Source of the DNA: Metopolophium dirhodum
Lineage: Eukaryota > Arthropoda > Insecta > Hemiptera > Aphididae
Assembly (NCBI RefSeq): GCF_019925205.1
Contig: NC_083560.1
Location: forward strand, 38,548,270-38,612,269
DNA length: 64,000 bases
Reading direction: 5' to 3'
The notes beneath the pieces are model-generated. The model had not been told where the DNA came from and did not search any database. It was given only the letters and a program-made list of their open reading frames with translations. Each line of letters begins with the position of its first letter. Position 1 is the stretch's first letter. Shown here one piece after another: positions 35,388 to 47,649 of the stretch. The position numbers and the translations under genes were made by a program.

Positions 35388-36341
35388 TTATAAAACAATT
35401 ATACTACATTTTTTTTTGGAGAACCCTTCATCTAACCAAGTGTGAAATGAAAACGGTCGACTTGCATTACTGGTTCGAATTAAGGGATTTTCGATATAGT
35501 CTTCGTTTGTAGACGCATTATCTTCAGAGTCTTGGTAGTTGGAATCGAATTCATCGTCACTCATGATGATTAATGGGTGGTCCGTTGAATCGACTGGGGA
35601 GACATTTGCCAAATTTACTTGAGCGGTGTTGGAATTGAATTCATATCGCAGTTCATTTATATCGAACGCATCGTAGCTCTTAATAGTTTCACGGCACAAC
35701 AGGCATTTCGCATGAATATTAATTTTTAACAAATTTCTTATGCACGGTTCACACATTAGATGTTGACAATCATTTAATTTGCCTGCTTTATTATCGCCGT
35801 CTGTGCAAATAACACACGCCTCGGATCTTACAAACCAAAGGGTACATTCCTCCGGTTTTTGAGCGCTTAAGTTGCGGCAAAATGTGTAGTAATTCAATTG
35901 AGTTTTGTAATTTTGTATACATTCTTCCATTTTATTCAAGTCAACTTTAAGATTCGAGTAATTTGATTCGTGTTGTTGTCGTTTCAATGTCTTATCAACC
36001 ATTGCAAGTTTTTCTTTAGACAGTTCCAATGTTAATTTTGCTTGTCGTTCTTGTATTTTTTTAGTTCTTTTAATTGATTTCATGATCCAAGTGTCAGCTG
36101 ACTTGATTTTTTTTTCGTTCTTCGTCTATACGTTTTTTTATATTGTTATAATTTGCTATGTCCTCCTCATACTTTGACTCTTCAAGTTTGAGCAAATCGT
36201 CGATTTTTTTCCCAAATTACTTATAATTTTTTTAGCCACTGGTAATTGTTTATTTGTTTTGGATTGTTTGCGTGGCGGAGAATCGATAAGATTGATAAAT
36301 GAATGGTGTCCTAGAGACGGTGAACCGTTTAATTTTACCAT
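35388..36341 (-). CDS. Coiled-coil RING-finger protein, two A-run frameshifts
   Basis: An N-terminal piece (36341-36156) starts MVKLNGSPSLGHHSF with a basic Ser/Pro-rich stretch. The main frame (36083-35388, 231 codons) has a Lys/Glu-rich coiled coil (residues about 1-70), then a C3HC4 RING: CVIC, C-x-H, C-x2-C, C-x2-C (CLLC) at about residues 90-132. An acidic low-complexity tail (SDDEFDSNYQDSEDNAS) follows. RING proteins usually act as E3 ubiquitin ligases; the substrate is unknown. The piece between the two frames (about 36200-36090) is also coding-like (KLEESKYEEDIANYNNIKK) but in a third frame. The shifts fall at a 7-A and a 9-A run, so they could be sequence errors or real inactivating deletions. 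Codon use is less AT-biased than the surroundings, which supports a once-active gene. It is head-to-head with the V-ATPase pseudogene. The specific family was not recognised. Confidence 0.7.
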
Positions 36342-36399
36342 AGTGTAATTATTATCAAAAAAATATATTCCACTGGAAAAAAAATACGCACGTTTGAAA

Positions 36400-36830
36400 C
36401 GAGAACTGTGAAAATTAATAATAACGTCGAGATATGTGTGTGATAAACTAATTTTACACTAGAGTGTGTGTTATTAATACTGTGATAGCGAACTGATGGC
36501 GAAAAATATATTGTAGCGTTCCAGTCAAGAACGGTGGCGTATAGATGGAAATATGATTCATTCCGTCGACACTCCGCAGGCCACTAATAACCGGTATAAT
36601 GTCTGTGATTGGTCGAGACAGTACTATTGCACGCGATGAGTACTCTTCACACCGCGTACGCGCGCGCCTCAGCTTCTTGTATTTCTTGTATTACTCGACT
36701 TTTAAACTTTCCCACCTTCGAAACGAGACCGCCCAAGAACCTTATCAGAAATTCTTATCACCAAATCACCTCTGATCTGTGCTACTTTTATAATTGTGAA
36801 TTAAATTGACTCTGTCTCTAATATCGGTAC
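36400..36830. promoter_or_regulatory. GC-rich divergent promoter-like region
   Basis: Between the RING gene (minus) and the V-ATPase A copy (plus) is a GC- and CpG-rich block with 'accgcgtacgcgcgcgcctc' and an inverted CCAAT box ATTGG at 36608-36612. The V-ATPase coding exon starts 17 bases after a good AG acceptor (TTTACAATTCAG at about 37539), which implies an upstream non-coding exon, plausibly in this block. The 66-codon plus frame here (36609-36809) is not accepted as a gene. Confidence 0.5.
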
Positions 36831-36839
36831 TCACTTACA

Positions 36840-37539
36840 ACTATGTAATTTATTAAAAATATATTTTTTATGTAAATACAAGATACCAGATAATGGATTC
36901 ATGGTAAAATATTTACTGTGATTAATGGCTTACATCTTAATATCTGTTGATTCTTGTAAGTTTGTTACTCTAGTTAATTTATACAACATTTTCTAAGCTA
37001 AACTACAATATTTTTAGTTCAAACTATTCCGTTATACCAGTACCACTTCTTTAATTATATTTTCTAATAATTTGAATTACACACTTAGTTGACAAAATTT
37101 GCCTATATTTTAATTAGTATATGTTATAAAGTATGTGGAATTATATTATATCTTGTTGGGAATCATTAGGTAAAATATTTTATTTATTTATGAGTATTAT
37201 TGATTTCACCTAAACAATTGGTAATTTAATGAAGAATACTATATGATTGGGTATTTAATATACTTAATTATTACCTATATTTTCTACTATTTGTAATTGT
37301 GTGTACTTTCTATTATTTTTTTATTAATATTTGTATTTTAAACTTTAATTTGTAAGTTTAATTAAATTTCTTCTAAATTATTATATTTCTTAGAATATAA
37401 ATGATTGCGTGAACTATATTAAATGCCAGCAGTAATAACACAGATTGTATTATAATATTAAAAATATATTTGTATTATTAAGTTAATGATTTTTTTCAAG
37501 TATTATAAATAAATACTAAAATTTTTCTTTACAATTCAG
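36840..37539. other. AT-rich stretch, likely 5' intron of the V-ATPase A copy
   Basis: No coding signal. It ends in a polypyrimidine-AG acceptor just before the start codon. Confidence 0.45.
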
Positions 37540-37556
37540 ACAAAAATCGTTCGAAA

Positions 37557-40102
37557 ATGACTTCGTTAAACACTTTTGAGGACGAAGAACAAGAAAGTTC
37601 ATATGGGTTTGTGTTTGTTGTGTCTGGATCAGGTTAGTACTACTTTTGTTAAATATATCATTTTGTGTACATTATTTTGTGCTTTATATATCTTGAACAT
37701 TGTTTTATGATTTTAGTTGTAACAGCTGATAAGATGTCTGGTTCAGCTATGTACACACTGGTTCCTGTTGGATACTTTCAACTGGTTGGTGAAATCAATC
37801 ATTTAGAAGGTGACATGGCTACCATCCAGGTTAATAAGATTAAAATGATTGTTTTATCGAATATACTATTTCAATACCAAATTATGTAATGTATTTATTA
37901 TTCTAGGTTTACAAAGATACGTCTGGTGTTATTGTTGGTGACCCGATTTCAAGCACTGGAAAACCACTTTCTGTAGAATTAGGCCCTGGCATATTGGGAA
38001 GTATATATAATGGCATTCTACGACTGTTAAAATACATTATTAAGCTCATCCAAAATATCTATGTTCCCATGGGTGTTAATATACCAGCTTTAGGTCGTAA
38101 TGTTTCATGGGATTACAACACGTCCAATATAAAAATCAGAAGCCATATAACTGGAGTAGACCTCTTTGGTCTTTTCCACAAAAATACTCTTGTTAAACAT
38201 AAGTTAATGTTGCTAGGGGAACCATTGTATTCCAAGCTTCACCGGGATACTATAAAGTTTATGTAAATATAATTAAAAATGTTATTATTGTTGAACAACA
38301 ATTCAGTTATTATTTTGTTTCTTAGGACATAATATTGGAAACAGAATTCGATGGCGAAAAATCATTATTTACTATGTTACAAGTTTGGCCCATACGTCAG
38401 CCACGTCCTGTCACTGAAAAATTGCCTGCCAATTATCCACTTATGGACAACAAATACTTGACTCTCTATTTCTGTAAGTTAAAAAAATTTTAAGTCTTAA
38501 GTTAATAAGTTCTAATTAACTCATATATTATATCTGTTTAGTTGTGTACAAGGTGTAACAACAGCCATTCCTGGAGCTTTTGGTTGTAAAACTGTAATAT
38601 TTCAAGCTTTACCTTAATATTCAAATTCTGATATTGTGTATGTTGGCTATGGAGAACGTGGTAATGAAATGGCTGAGGTAAAATGGTCTGTAAATTTATA
38701 AAAAATATTTAAATGTTATATTTATTAAATTTAATTAATATATACAATTCAAATCATTAATGTTAGGCCTTGCATTTTTATCACTAATTGTATATAGGTA
38801 TTTTATAATTATTAATTAGGTACTGGGAGATTTCCCAGAATTGTCTATTGGAGTTGATGGTGTAAATGAATCTATCATGAAGAGAACTGCATTAATTGCT
38901 AACACTTCTCACATGTCTGTAGTTGCCCGAGATATTGAATTTATACTGGTAATAACTAACAATAAATATTATGTCAGTGTTTATATAAACAGCTTAATGA
39001 TTATTTAAATATTTAATAAATAATAATATTTAGGTATTACTTTATCTGAGTACTTCAGAGATATGGGATATAATGTATCTGTGATGGCTGATTCAACTTC
39101 TCGTTGGACAGAAGCTTTGCGTGAAATTTCTAGTCGCCTTGCTGAAATGCCTGCTGATAGGTATATTAAAGAAATATAAAAATGTATTTATTTATTTGAA
39201 TTAAATATGTGTGTTATGTATTAGTGGTTATCCTGCATACTTGGGTGCTCGTTTGGCATCAGATCTGGCCGAGTAAAATGCCTAGGTAATCCAGAACGGG
39301 AAGGTCCAGTTAGTATTGTTGGAGCGGTCAGTCCTCCAAGTGTTGTGATTTCTCTGATCCAGTTACATCAGCTACCTTAGGTATTGTACAAGTGTTTTGT
39401 GGTATGGATAAGAAATGAACTCGACGCAAACACTTTTATTGAATTAATTTATTTCATACAGGTATTAATGAAAATTACTGTTAATAAATTATGTTAAGAA
39501 TATTTTTGAACAATAATTTGTAGTTTTAGTAAATATACAAGAACTTTAGACGACGTCTATGACAAAAACCTTCCCTGAATTGAATTTGTGCCTTTAAGAA
39601 CCAAATCTTAGGAGATCTTATAACAAGAAGATTTATCATAAATAGTACAGTTGGTAAAGCATCACTAGCTGAATCTAATAAAAGGAAGTTGCTAGATTAT
39701 TAAAAGATGATTTTTTACAACAAAACAGGTAGGTCATTTATTTGGTTTGGTTGAGAGTATTCACATATTTTAATATTCTCATATAATTTTTAATATCCTT
39801 TTAGTTATTCTTCATATGATTGTTATTGTCCATTTTACAAAACTTTTGAAATGTTACGAAATACTATTGCCTTTTATGACATGGAACGTCATGCCGTTGA
39901 GTCAACAGCCCAATCTGAAAACAAGATAACTGGGTCTGTGTTCATGAAGTTTAAGGTAAAATACATATTTTTTTTATTACTTGACGTTTTTATTAAATAT
40001 GTATAATAGGACCCAGTTAAAGACGGCGAAGCTAAAATCCGTGCTGACTTTGGTCAGTTATATGATGATATCCAGCAAGCTTTTAGGAATCTGGAGGATT
40101 AA
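37557..40102 (+). pseudogene. V-type proton ATPase catalytic subunit A, unprocessed pseudogene
   Basis: Eleven exon-like blocks with GT/AG borders follow the subunit A protein from MTSLNTFEDEE (37557) to QQAFRNLED-stop (40100-40102). Blocks: 37557-37632, 37717-37829, 37907-38262, 38326-38473, 38542-38677, 38820-38948, 39035-39160, 39235-about 39440, about 39524-39728, 39805-39955, 40010-40102. Recognisable motifs: KMSGSAMY, ELGPGILGS, TMLQVWPIRQPRP, NESIMKRTALIANTS, MADSTSRW, GNPEREGPVSIVG, HAVESTAQSENKI. The normal protein is the ATP-hydrolysing subunit of the V1 sector that acidifies organelles and the gut lumen. Damage: the P-loop GAFGCGKT has lost a Gly (GAFGC-KT); a stop replaces residues two codons before YSNSD; frameshifts lie near 38215, in block 8 after ARLAS, and around 39590-39690; and a segment before KFKDPVKDG is missing. 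Introns are kept, so it is a DNA-level duplicate of a functional gene elsewhere. Confidence 0.95.
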
Positions 40103-40109
40103 AAGTATT

Positions 40110-41500
40110 TTTCACGTTAATACATTGTTATTCAAAAATAAAACAAAAGTTTGTAAAAAATAAATATACCTATTATAATAAATTGTTGTTGTTTACTCCA
40201 GCTTAAGTAAAGCTTAAGCACACATCATAGAACGAAACTGCAGATGTAAGATTTTTTTTGTTTTTAAGCTTGTTGTTTATGTGTGTCACCATCAACATTT
40301 TTTATATTATTATTTCATTTTATTCGTCATTCCTTTCTTGTAGATTTCTTTCACAATAAGTGTACTATTATTTTATAATTCAATTTTAATTCGACAATAA
40401 TCAATCGTACCATGTGAATTTTATAAGATAATTTTTGTTTCAATTAATCATTATTTAAAGATATAAATATACTCATTATCATGTAAATATAAATTATTTA
40501 TTATGAATTTGCCAACTACAGTATTAATTGAAAAAAATAGTTCAATCAGTACTATTCAAACTATTTTTATTTTTCTGCAATTATAATATTTTAAAAATTG
40601 TTTAACACAAAATTAAAAATATATATTAAGTACTCTAAATATCACAAGAATACTATTTATATTTTCTTAAATTCCAAATAGTTAGTAATGTTTTTTTTTT
40701 GATAGTCAAATATGGTTTTTCGTCATGAATGATTGTTTTGTTATTTTTAATTATATTATAATTATATTATAGTCTATGAATTATATTAAATAATGTAGGG
40801 GCTTTATTTATATGAAAGAAACCATTAAAGTGTGCTCGGTAAATTTAATATTTGTAAAATATTATTAAGTAATCTGTTATTGATGATAATTAACAAATAC
40901 ATTTCAAAATTTATTGTAAAATTGTATTTATTTGTTTAATTTGAACATCCTTTTCTTTAAGTAATGTCATGTTTTCTATTTCCTAGTGAATAAAATTATG
41001 TTTCTATTTTAGTACTAACAGTTTTTCAAGCAAATAGCGACAAAAAAATAATTTATCATTTAAGATATTACTAAAAGTACCTATAGTATATATGAGCCAT
41101 AACTATTATTATAGTTTATAATCGTTATATAACCCTTCCAGGCCATCGACTGATGTCACTGTTACCAACGCAGTTGGTATTACTTAACATATTATTACGA
41201 TAGTAATTGACGGTCTCCAATGGTCAAGAAGAACTGAACGGGTTATATTTTGTGTAATAATAATATGATTATATTTTTATTATAAATATTTTATGCATTA
41301 TAGGTAGGCACCTAAAATATAGATAGTAAAATAAACCAACGCATTACAATCCATCTGTTTTGGAATCAGCTTTGAACATGAAATTTGGATCTTAGCCTTT
41401 AAGATTTTTTTGCTATTACCTAAAGTATAGGTGCATATTTGTTTGAATGTTATTTTTTTGTGGAGGGGTTAACGTTTTCCAAAAGAAAGTGGTCAGCACC
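40110..41500. other. AT-rich intergenic; possible small MITE
   Basis: At about 41125-41252 'gttatataaccc' and 'gggttatatt' face each other around 100 bases of less AT-rich sequence, which could be a small inverted-repeat element. No target duplication was confirmed. No genes. Confidence 0.35.
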
Positions 41501-41535
41501 AGGACTAATATATTTATGGTCTATGAATGTACAAT

Positions 41536-41688
41536 AAGTTTATTCAGAGAGTATTAAAGATACTAATGATGTTGTTAGCGATTTGGAAAATGAAGAAACT
41601 GGTCCTGTAGAGCCAATTTGTGAGAATAGTAGAAATTCAGAAATTGCTCACAATCCACTTAAAAATAAAAATATTGTAAGAAACCAAT
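41536..41688 (+). other. Short open exon-like stretch, unrecognised
   Basis: About 50 codons open: VYSESIKDTNDVVSDLENEE, then TGPVEPICENSRNSEIAHNP to a stop. The Glu/Asn/Ser-rich composition is protein-like and unlike the neighbourhood. It may be the remains of a transposon-derived gene. No family identified. Confidence 0.3.
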
Positions 41689-41699
41689 AGATATTTCTA

Positions 41700-43620
41700 A
41701 TGGTCTATAATATACTTGAGATTATTTTAGTAAAAAGTTTTCTACAACTCGTCCAGCTCTTAAAATTTCAAAATAATATTTTATATTTCTGATTATTAAA
41801 TTATTAAATTTACAAAACTAATTATATTCATGTTAAATCGAAATTGGGTGTTGGTACCACCAAGGAATCAAATTGTGTTAAAATATTTCAAGTTTGAAAT
41901 CGGTGAACAATTTTAGCGCTTTTCTGGATTTGTGTTAAAAACCGTGTAAAATGTTTGCGGTTGATGTATAACGGAAATTATTACTACAATTGACGGGTTC
42001 AATATTTAAATCATTAGTATATAGTGTGTTCAAACGTGTAGGAATGCCACATATTTAGAGGTATTCATATTTTATTAATTAAGAGACACATACCACAGTA
42101 TAGTCACAAAATAAGTGTATCAATTTATAAAAATACGTAATTCTCATTAGAAAATGTCTGTAACTCTTTAGTGTTTAGACAAATTTAAATGATACATGTT
42201 GGGCTAGGTACAATAGCTGTTGTGGGCAGTATAGCAATACAATATTAATTATACTTGATACAACAAAATAATAATAATTTGAAAAGATTATTACAACCAA
42301 TCTGTTTACGGACATTTTCGGTTTCCAATTTTGTTTATTTTTTTTGCTATGAATGTCAATAAAATTTTATTTGTTCTGTAAAAAAGCTTGAAAATTTAAT
42401 ACAAGGCTCTTAATAAATTGTTACAATGATATTTGAAAATATTAAAATTCCATAGGCATTACATTTAACTAAGTTAATTAACGAGTTTTTATTATGTTAT
42501 TCAGTAACTTACGAGTTAATTAATTTTATTGCCTCGTTAAGTACATTTTTTTACTAAGCCACGGGCTTAAATAAATTCAATTTTGTAAAATTTAATTTTA
42601 TAAAAAAAGAATCAGAAATATTAAATATATTAATTATTAAATAATAATTTATAATAATAGTTATTATATTGCATATTCACAGAAAATATTATATACTTTA
42701 TTAAAGACGGAAATGTTATAAGGGTTACTCTTAATATTACTTTCTTACAATATTGTATCGTACCTATTGTTTGAAATTTTGAATAAAAATATGGATAACT
42801 ATTAACTATTAATTTAGCTATTTCATCTCATAAAATCTTATTCAAAATTGAGTAATTTAAATAAATATTTTGAAGAAACGTCGCGGGCCTATGTACAGAT
42901 AAGTTTATATTATAAGTAGGTATAACAAGTATACAAATCAAAAATGTACAGGTTAATGAAAAATGAATTAAAAAAAAAAAAAAGAAGATTTATTCTTGTT
43001 AGTGATGCACAATATCCTATAAATTGACCAGTTACAGAAGTAGTTAGTAGTGTAAAACGGTAAAGAGAATGGATAGAGATCATGGACTGAAACTTGAAAA
43101 TATTGTGTTTTGAAATGTAAAGACTGTACACAAAAAAAGAAATAAAAAAAATTCGTGTAAACGGTAAATATTTTCGAGGGTAATCGCAGACAAATTAAAC
43201 GTCTGTTTTGAACAAAATTGAACAAAAAGTCTGGAATATCATTTTTTCACTCCGCTTCGTGGAGGTGTTCACAATTTGTCGTAGGGAAATTACATGATTA
43301 TATAAGATTTTTCATACAGGTTTGATATGTTGATGTCATATTGGTATGTATATAACATTTTAGACTTTTGCATCAACATTCATATAAATTACAATTTTAA
43401 TATGTTTGCACAAAATTCTGAAATTCCAGAGAGTAGCAGCTTCCTCCAGCTCCGCCACTGTTGTCATTACATTATGAGCTGCTACAATGAGTTTATTCTA
43501 AATTACGGCCTTAGAGGTGTCTTATAGGTAGTACGAAGAACTTATGAATAATAAACATAAATCATTAAGGCCCTATATGTGATAGTATGTGACTGATGTG
43601 GTGAGTCTTAACTTGTCGTG
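41700..43620. other. AT-rich intergenic with repeat fragments
   Basis: 42290-42440 is the reverse-complement copy of the 14.15-14.3 kb repeat. The overlapping minus frames at 42910-43225 are Phe/Tyr/Leu rich (antisense of A-rich sequence) and the plus frame at 43327-43527 has no features. None is accepted. Confidence 0.5.
42290..42440 (-). repeat. Inverted copy of the 14.15-14.3 kb dispersed repeat
   Basis: 'tgtttacggacattttcggt', 'ctatgaatgtcaataaaatt' and 'ttgaaaatttaatacaaggc' are exact or near-exact complements of sequence at 14160-14300. Confidence 0.8.
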
Positions 43621-43628
43621 CCGCCCTC

Positions 43629-45592
43629 GGGGGGTGTTGACCAGTTGCCCCCACAGCTGTTATCGGGATTTTAAAAATATACCAGTTGCCCCCAACCGAA
43701 TGTACCTCACATGTTAATATATACACAATTACAATATATAGCCTGTAAAATAGGGGAGGTAAGTATACAAATAATAAATAAAATTATTTACAAAAATATA
43801 GTAAAATAGTATAAAATTAAAGAAAAAAATTCATATGCTTGGAATTATATATACCTACTTAATATTGTATTTTGTAATAATTACTAACAAAATAATATGA
43901 ATACAGTGGTCACTAAAATAATAAATATTATAATTATGTGACAATCGATGTGATAATTTGTTAACAAAAAAATAGTATAAAATGATAGAAAAAATTCATA
44001 TGCTTATACAGTGAAACATCCATATAACGAAGTCGAATAAGCAGCAAAAAAAATTTGTTATATAGAGGAATTCGTTAAATAGAATTACGTATTTTTTTCA
44101 ACTTTTTTTTTATTATTTTTTTATTATGTATATTGTATATATGTAAAAACAACATCAAACATCATATTCCAGTTTAATTTAATTTTTAACCTTAAATTTA
44201 ATTTAAAAGAAATAATCAGTAAGTTTTGTTTGCTTATTATTTTTAGTAATAGTTAGTAATAGTTACTAACAAAATAATATGAAAAAGTCAATGAAATAAT
44301 AAATATTATAATTATGTAACATTCAATGTTATAATTTGTCAAAAAAAAAAAAATTAGATATAATAATTATGTATTATGTTTTGTTATAACTTATAATAAT
44401 TACTAACAGATTTTACAAAATCTAATCTACTAATATTCTTGTTTTTATATTTATAAAATCTTCAATTCTGGCTTTTTTGTTCATGTATGTGTGATTAGTT
44501 ATATTTTTAATTTCGTTTACACTGCTTATATCAATGTATGTATTTGTTTGTACTTCTTTTATAACATTTACAAAAATAAAAATATTTGGATATGCACTAC
44601 TAAAGTTCCTCGAAGATGATGAATGAAATGATTCATATGCATTTGTAGTTCTTTCTGAATCAATTGAATGCATAGCCCACAGTGAAGGTGGAAAAATTGA
44701 ACTTGAGGAAATATGGGTCAACTAAATAGTCAGAAAATTCAACTAATTTTTCTGATAAAGGCTTAATTGACATCAGATCTTCAAAAAAACACTAGAGGGT
44801 CGTAATGAGAGACCGAAAATTAAGTGAAGCCATTTTCCAATTTCTGAATTTGGGTCTATATAGTCCGGCTTTAATCCTAATTGTTGTATGCGTTTTCACC
44901 ATGACTGAGTTAGATAAAATCTGCATCCCACGGCTGTAATTAATGGCCAAACAAGTTTGGAAGCTACATGGATAGTTTGTTCGAAATCGGATACAATAAT
45001 TTACGAATTGAATTTAAGTTTAAAACTAGAGCATTTTTTTAACATATTAAATAATAATTCGTACGTTTTTGATGATTTGTTAGGTAGTAATGAAAACACT
45101 AACGGAATATAATGTCCATTTTTGACACAGTGTATTGTAAAAAGTCGTAAAAAAAATTTCGCATAGTATTCAAATGTTCCATCTACAAAAATGTTATCTC
45201 GGGAACTTAAAAATTTTAAATTTGATTCTGTAGTAAAACATACAATATTTTCCGTCTCGTTATTATATAATAGAAAGTTCTCACCTTCGTAAGTATTTAA
45301 TTGTAATAGTGTTAATGCTGAATGAACTTCAGAAATAGATTTTGGTAGTGGTGGAAGTGTTTTTCTTCTCGCACGATAAATGCTTCTGCGAATGGAGTTT
45401 ACATCGATTAATATTACATCCACGACATTTGATTGAACTTCTTCTCGTATTAATTTTAATAGGCGTTTAGAAATATCATCCACAGCTTTCCGTTTTAGAA
45501 ATGGTTACTTTTGTTAAATTTTTGCTCTAGGTAGTTTGGGGGGAATTGGTATAAAAAAAGGTACTTTTGGGGGCAACTGGTACATGTCCCCC
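43629..45592 (-). mobile_element. Mutator-like element with doubled CCAGTTGCCCCC ends
   Basis: The left end has 'ggggtgttgaccagttgccc' and, 45 bases further in, 'ataccagttgcccccaacc'. The right end, reverse-complemented, has 'gggggacatgtaccagttgc' and then 'tataccaattccccccaaac'. Each end therefore carries two copies of the same word, arranged as terminal inverted repeats of about 65 bases. Inside lies a MULE transposase on the minus strand. The target duplication was not resolved. Internal deletion is likely because the N-terminal zinc-finger part of the transposase is missing and 43.7-44.4 kb is AT filler. Confidence 0.7.
44422..45483 (-). pseudogene. MULE transposase, decayed
   Basis: Minus strand, order N to C. 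The 160-codon frame (45483-45001, opening at GTG) has DDISKRLLKLIREEV then a core with IFVDGTFEYYAKFFLRLFTI and IPLVFSLLPNKSSKTYELLF, where D101 is the first catalytic Asp of the MULE domain. After a TAA at 45001, the frame continues with IVSDFEQTIHVA (second Asp), GCRFYLTQSW, a TGA, and KRIQQLGL. Beyond further shifts, 44721-44422 reads LWAMHSIDSERTTNAYESFH (catalytic Glu region). All three DDE positions can be seen but at least two stops and a shift break the gene. The FLYWCH finger usual in this group is absent. The enzyme would move Mutator-like DNA. Confidence 0.8.
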
Positions 45593-45599
45593 TCGGGTA

Positions 45600-47100
45600 A
45601 TCCATGAGGAAAGGATGATGCGTTTCGTCGGACCATAAGTGATGAGGATCGCAATACACGTTACAACTATATAATATTATACAATTCTCATTTTGCCGGA
45701 ATGTCGTCGCACAACACTTAACATGGCGACGCGAAAACTGTTCTTTGATCGAGGTAAAATGACCCCTGAGAAAACATACAGTTGTCACCGTTTAAAGACT
45801 GTCAGACAAAAACATAATAATAATAATACGGTCACCCCGAATGGCGTATCCAGAAATTATTCGGCCCGGTGGGAGGGGGGGGGGAGTAAAATTAATTTCT
45901 GACGAATTTTATCTGAAAATAATTTATCAATGAAAATGTTGTTATTATTTAACAATTTTCGGCAGGGGGGGGGGTACATTGGTCACCTTGACTGCACTGT
46001 AAAGTCTGCCTGTAAAAATTACCCCTGAGAGTAATAGAATCCTATGACACCGACTATTGACTCCACCGAACTTTTTTATAATAAATAAGTTGACTCCGCC
46101 CGCCCATATATTACCTAGTTTACAATTTTACTAAAAATCTATGATAATTATAATATTTTTGTTATTTTATGTGACTTATAATTCACGTATATATTAGATA
46201 TTAAGTTTAATTTATAATTGACACTAATTATATTGCATACAAATTCAGTATAATATTAGGAACCTATAGTTTGCTAAATGAAAAATTTTATCGAAATACA
46301 ATACAAACTGATTTTTAATACATTGTTCGATACATTTTTTTAAATTTTAGTCTTACTAAATAATTTTATTTGATGATTTGTGTTATTATATTCACAAAGG
46401 TTTTCCTATTGAATAATTACAATTGCACAACATATTTTATATTCATACAATTTTGAAGTACCTATGCAGTTTTAAATAATTCGGTGTTAAACATCAATTA
46501 TACGGAAATGAATAACGAGACATGAATCATAGATCTAATAATACACGTCTTTTAAATATTAAATATTATCGATGTTATTAACCCTATATTTTTAATTTAT
46601 TTAATTATTTTACTTTTCATTTTCAGCAAACTGATTGGGTAGGTACTTATATAAAAATAATGTTCAACATAATTTATTATAAAATAAAACAGAAACCACC
46701 CTAAAAGTTGAAGATTAAAGCATTTTTACTGCTACAAAAGGTGATGATAATCACTAAAAATCACCTATCATTGTAATAGGTACATATTTAAAGCGTTAAT
46801 TTAATAAACCACTGTACTTTAAATATGCCATATGACTCTTGTATTTTGATGTATCATCACAATATAATTTATGAAATTAATTTTATTGTAATTGTTACAG
46901 ATTAAACAAAACTGAAAATGTACTTACTAAAGCAGGTATTTTAATTTAGATAGGTTAGATTGGATAGGTACACTTTTTTTATGAATTTATATTACAAAAA
47001 ATGTTGCACATTTTTGTGATTTTGACAAAATGTCCTACTTTTATAAACATTTATAAAAATATATTGTGATATTTTAATAATGTATTTAACTTGTTTTGTA
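45600..47100. other. Intergenic; G-run tracts and AT-rich sequence
   Basis: G runs at about 45874-45885 and 45965-45975 lie in a small repeat ('ggcccggtgggaggg'). The frames at 45495-45902 overlap the element end and are shadows. Nothing else supported. Confidence 0.5.
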
Positions 47101-47103
47101 CAG

Positions 47104-47646
47104 GACTGTTATCGAGCGTATTAAGCAACAATGGATTGCCAGGCAGTAGCTGGCAAAGCCAAGATAGTTTACAGAGTAGCAGTAGTAAAGTAAAACAACA
47201 TCAATTTATTAGTGTTGGTATTGCCAAATCATGAAAAAAACAATAACAATTATTGATACAATAGTTTAAAATATTTTATCGTTTTTATTAGGTAATTGAG
47301 GAATTAGATGAAAAACGACAATTACAACAGAAGCGCAGTTAAAGAGACGCAGTGAGAAACCAAACGAGTGCACAGTTTTCCCACCACCACCGCAATTGCC
47401 TAATGACTCTGAATCATCGAGTTAATGAAACATCACATATACAGAAGTGTTATCAACTAACGACAATTTCAGCTATAATGATGAAAACAGTAAGATACAT
47501 TGATACGCAGTGATAGTGACAGTAGTAACCACCACACACCTAGTACATCTAGTTTACTGTTTATTGTCGAACCAGTGGTGAGCCAATCAGTAACTATTAA
47601 CGATGAAATAACAAACAGTAGGACTTCTTCAATTATTTATAATTAA
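47104..47646 (+). pseudogene. Ser-rich protein gene fragment, unrecognised
   Basis: Block 1 (47104-47189), between a good acceptor (TTTTGTACAG) and a donor, reads LLSSVLSNNGLPGSSWQSQD then SLQSSSSK. Block 2 (from 47292 after ATTAG) reads VIEELDEKRQLQQKRS and a stop. In shifted frames come RRSEKPNECTVFPPPPQLPN, then SYTEVLSTNDNFSYNDENSK, and RSDSDSSNHHTPSTSSLLF up to a TAA at 47644-47646. The composition (Ser, Asn, Pro runs) is that of a disordered regulatory protein; no domain was identified. Three or more frame changes make it a pseudogene. Both ends of the parent gene appear to be missing. Confidence 0.55.
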
Positions 47647-47649
47647 GAA

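Noticed and set aside
42910..43225. Two overlapping minus-strand frames of 73 and 85 codons
   Set aside because: Phe/Tyr/Leu-rich products from A-rich plus-strand sequence in different frames, with no motif, no splice context and no repeat match.
45495..45902. Frames at the right end of the Mutator-like element as an extra transposase exon or FLYWCH finger
   Set aside because: They run across the terminal inverted repeat, and the Cys/His spacing does not fit a FLYWCH or other known finger.
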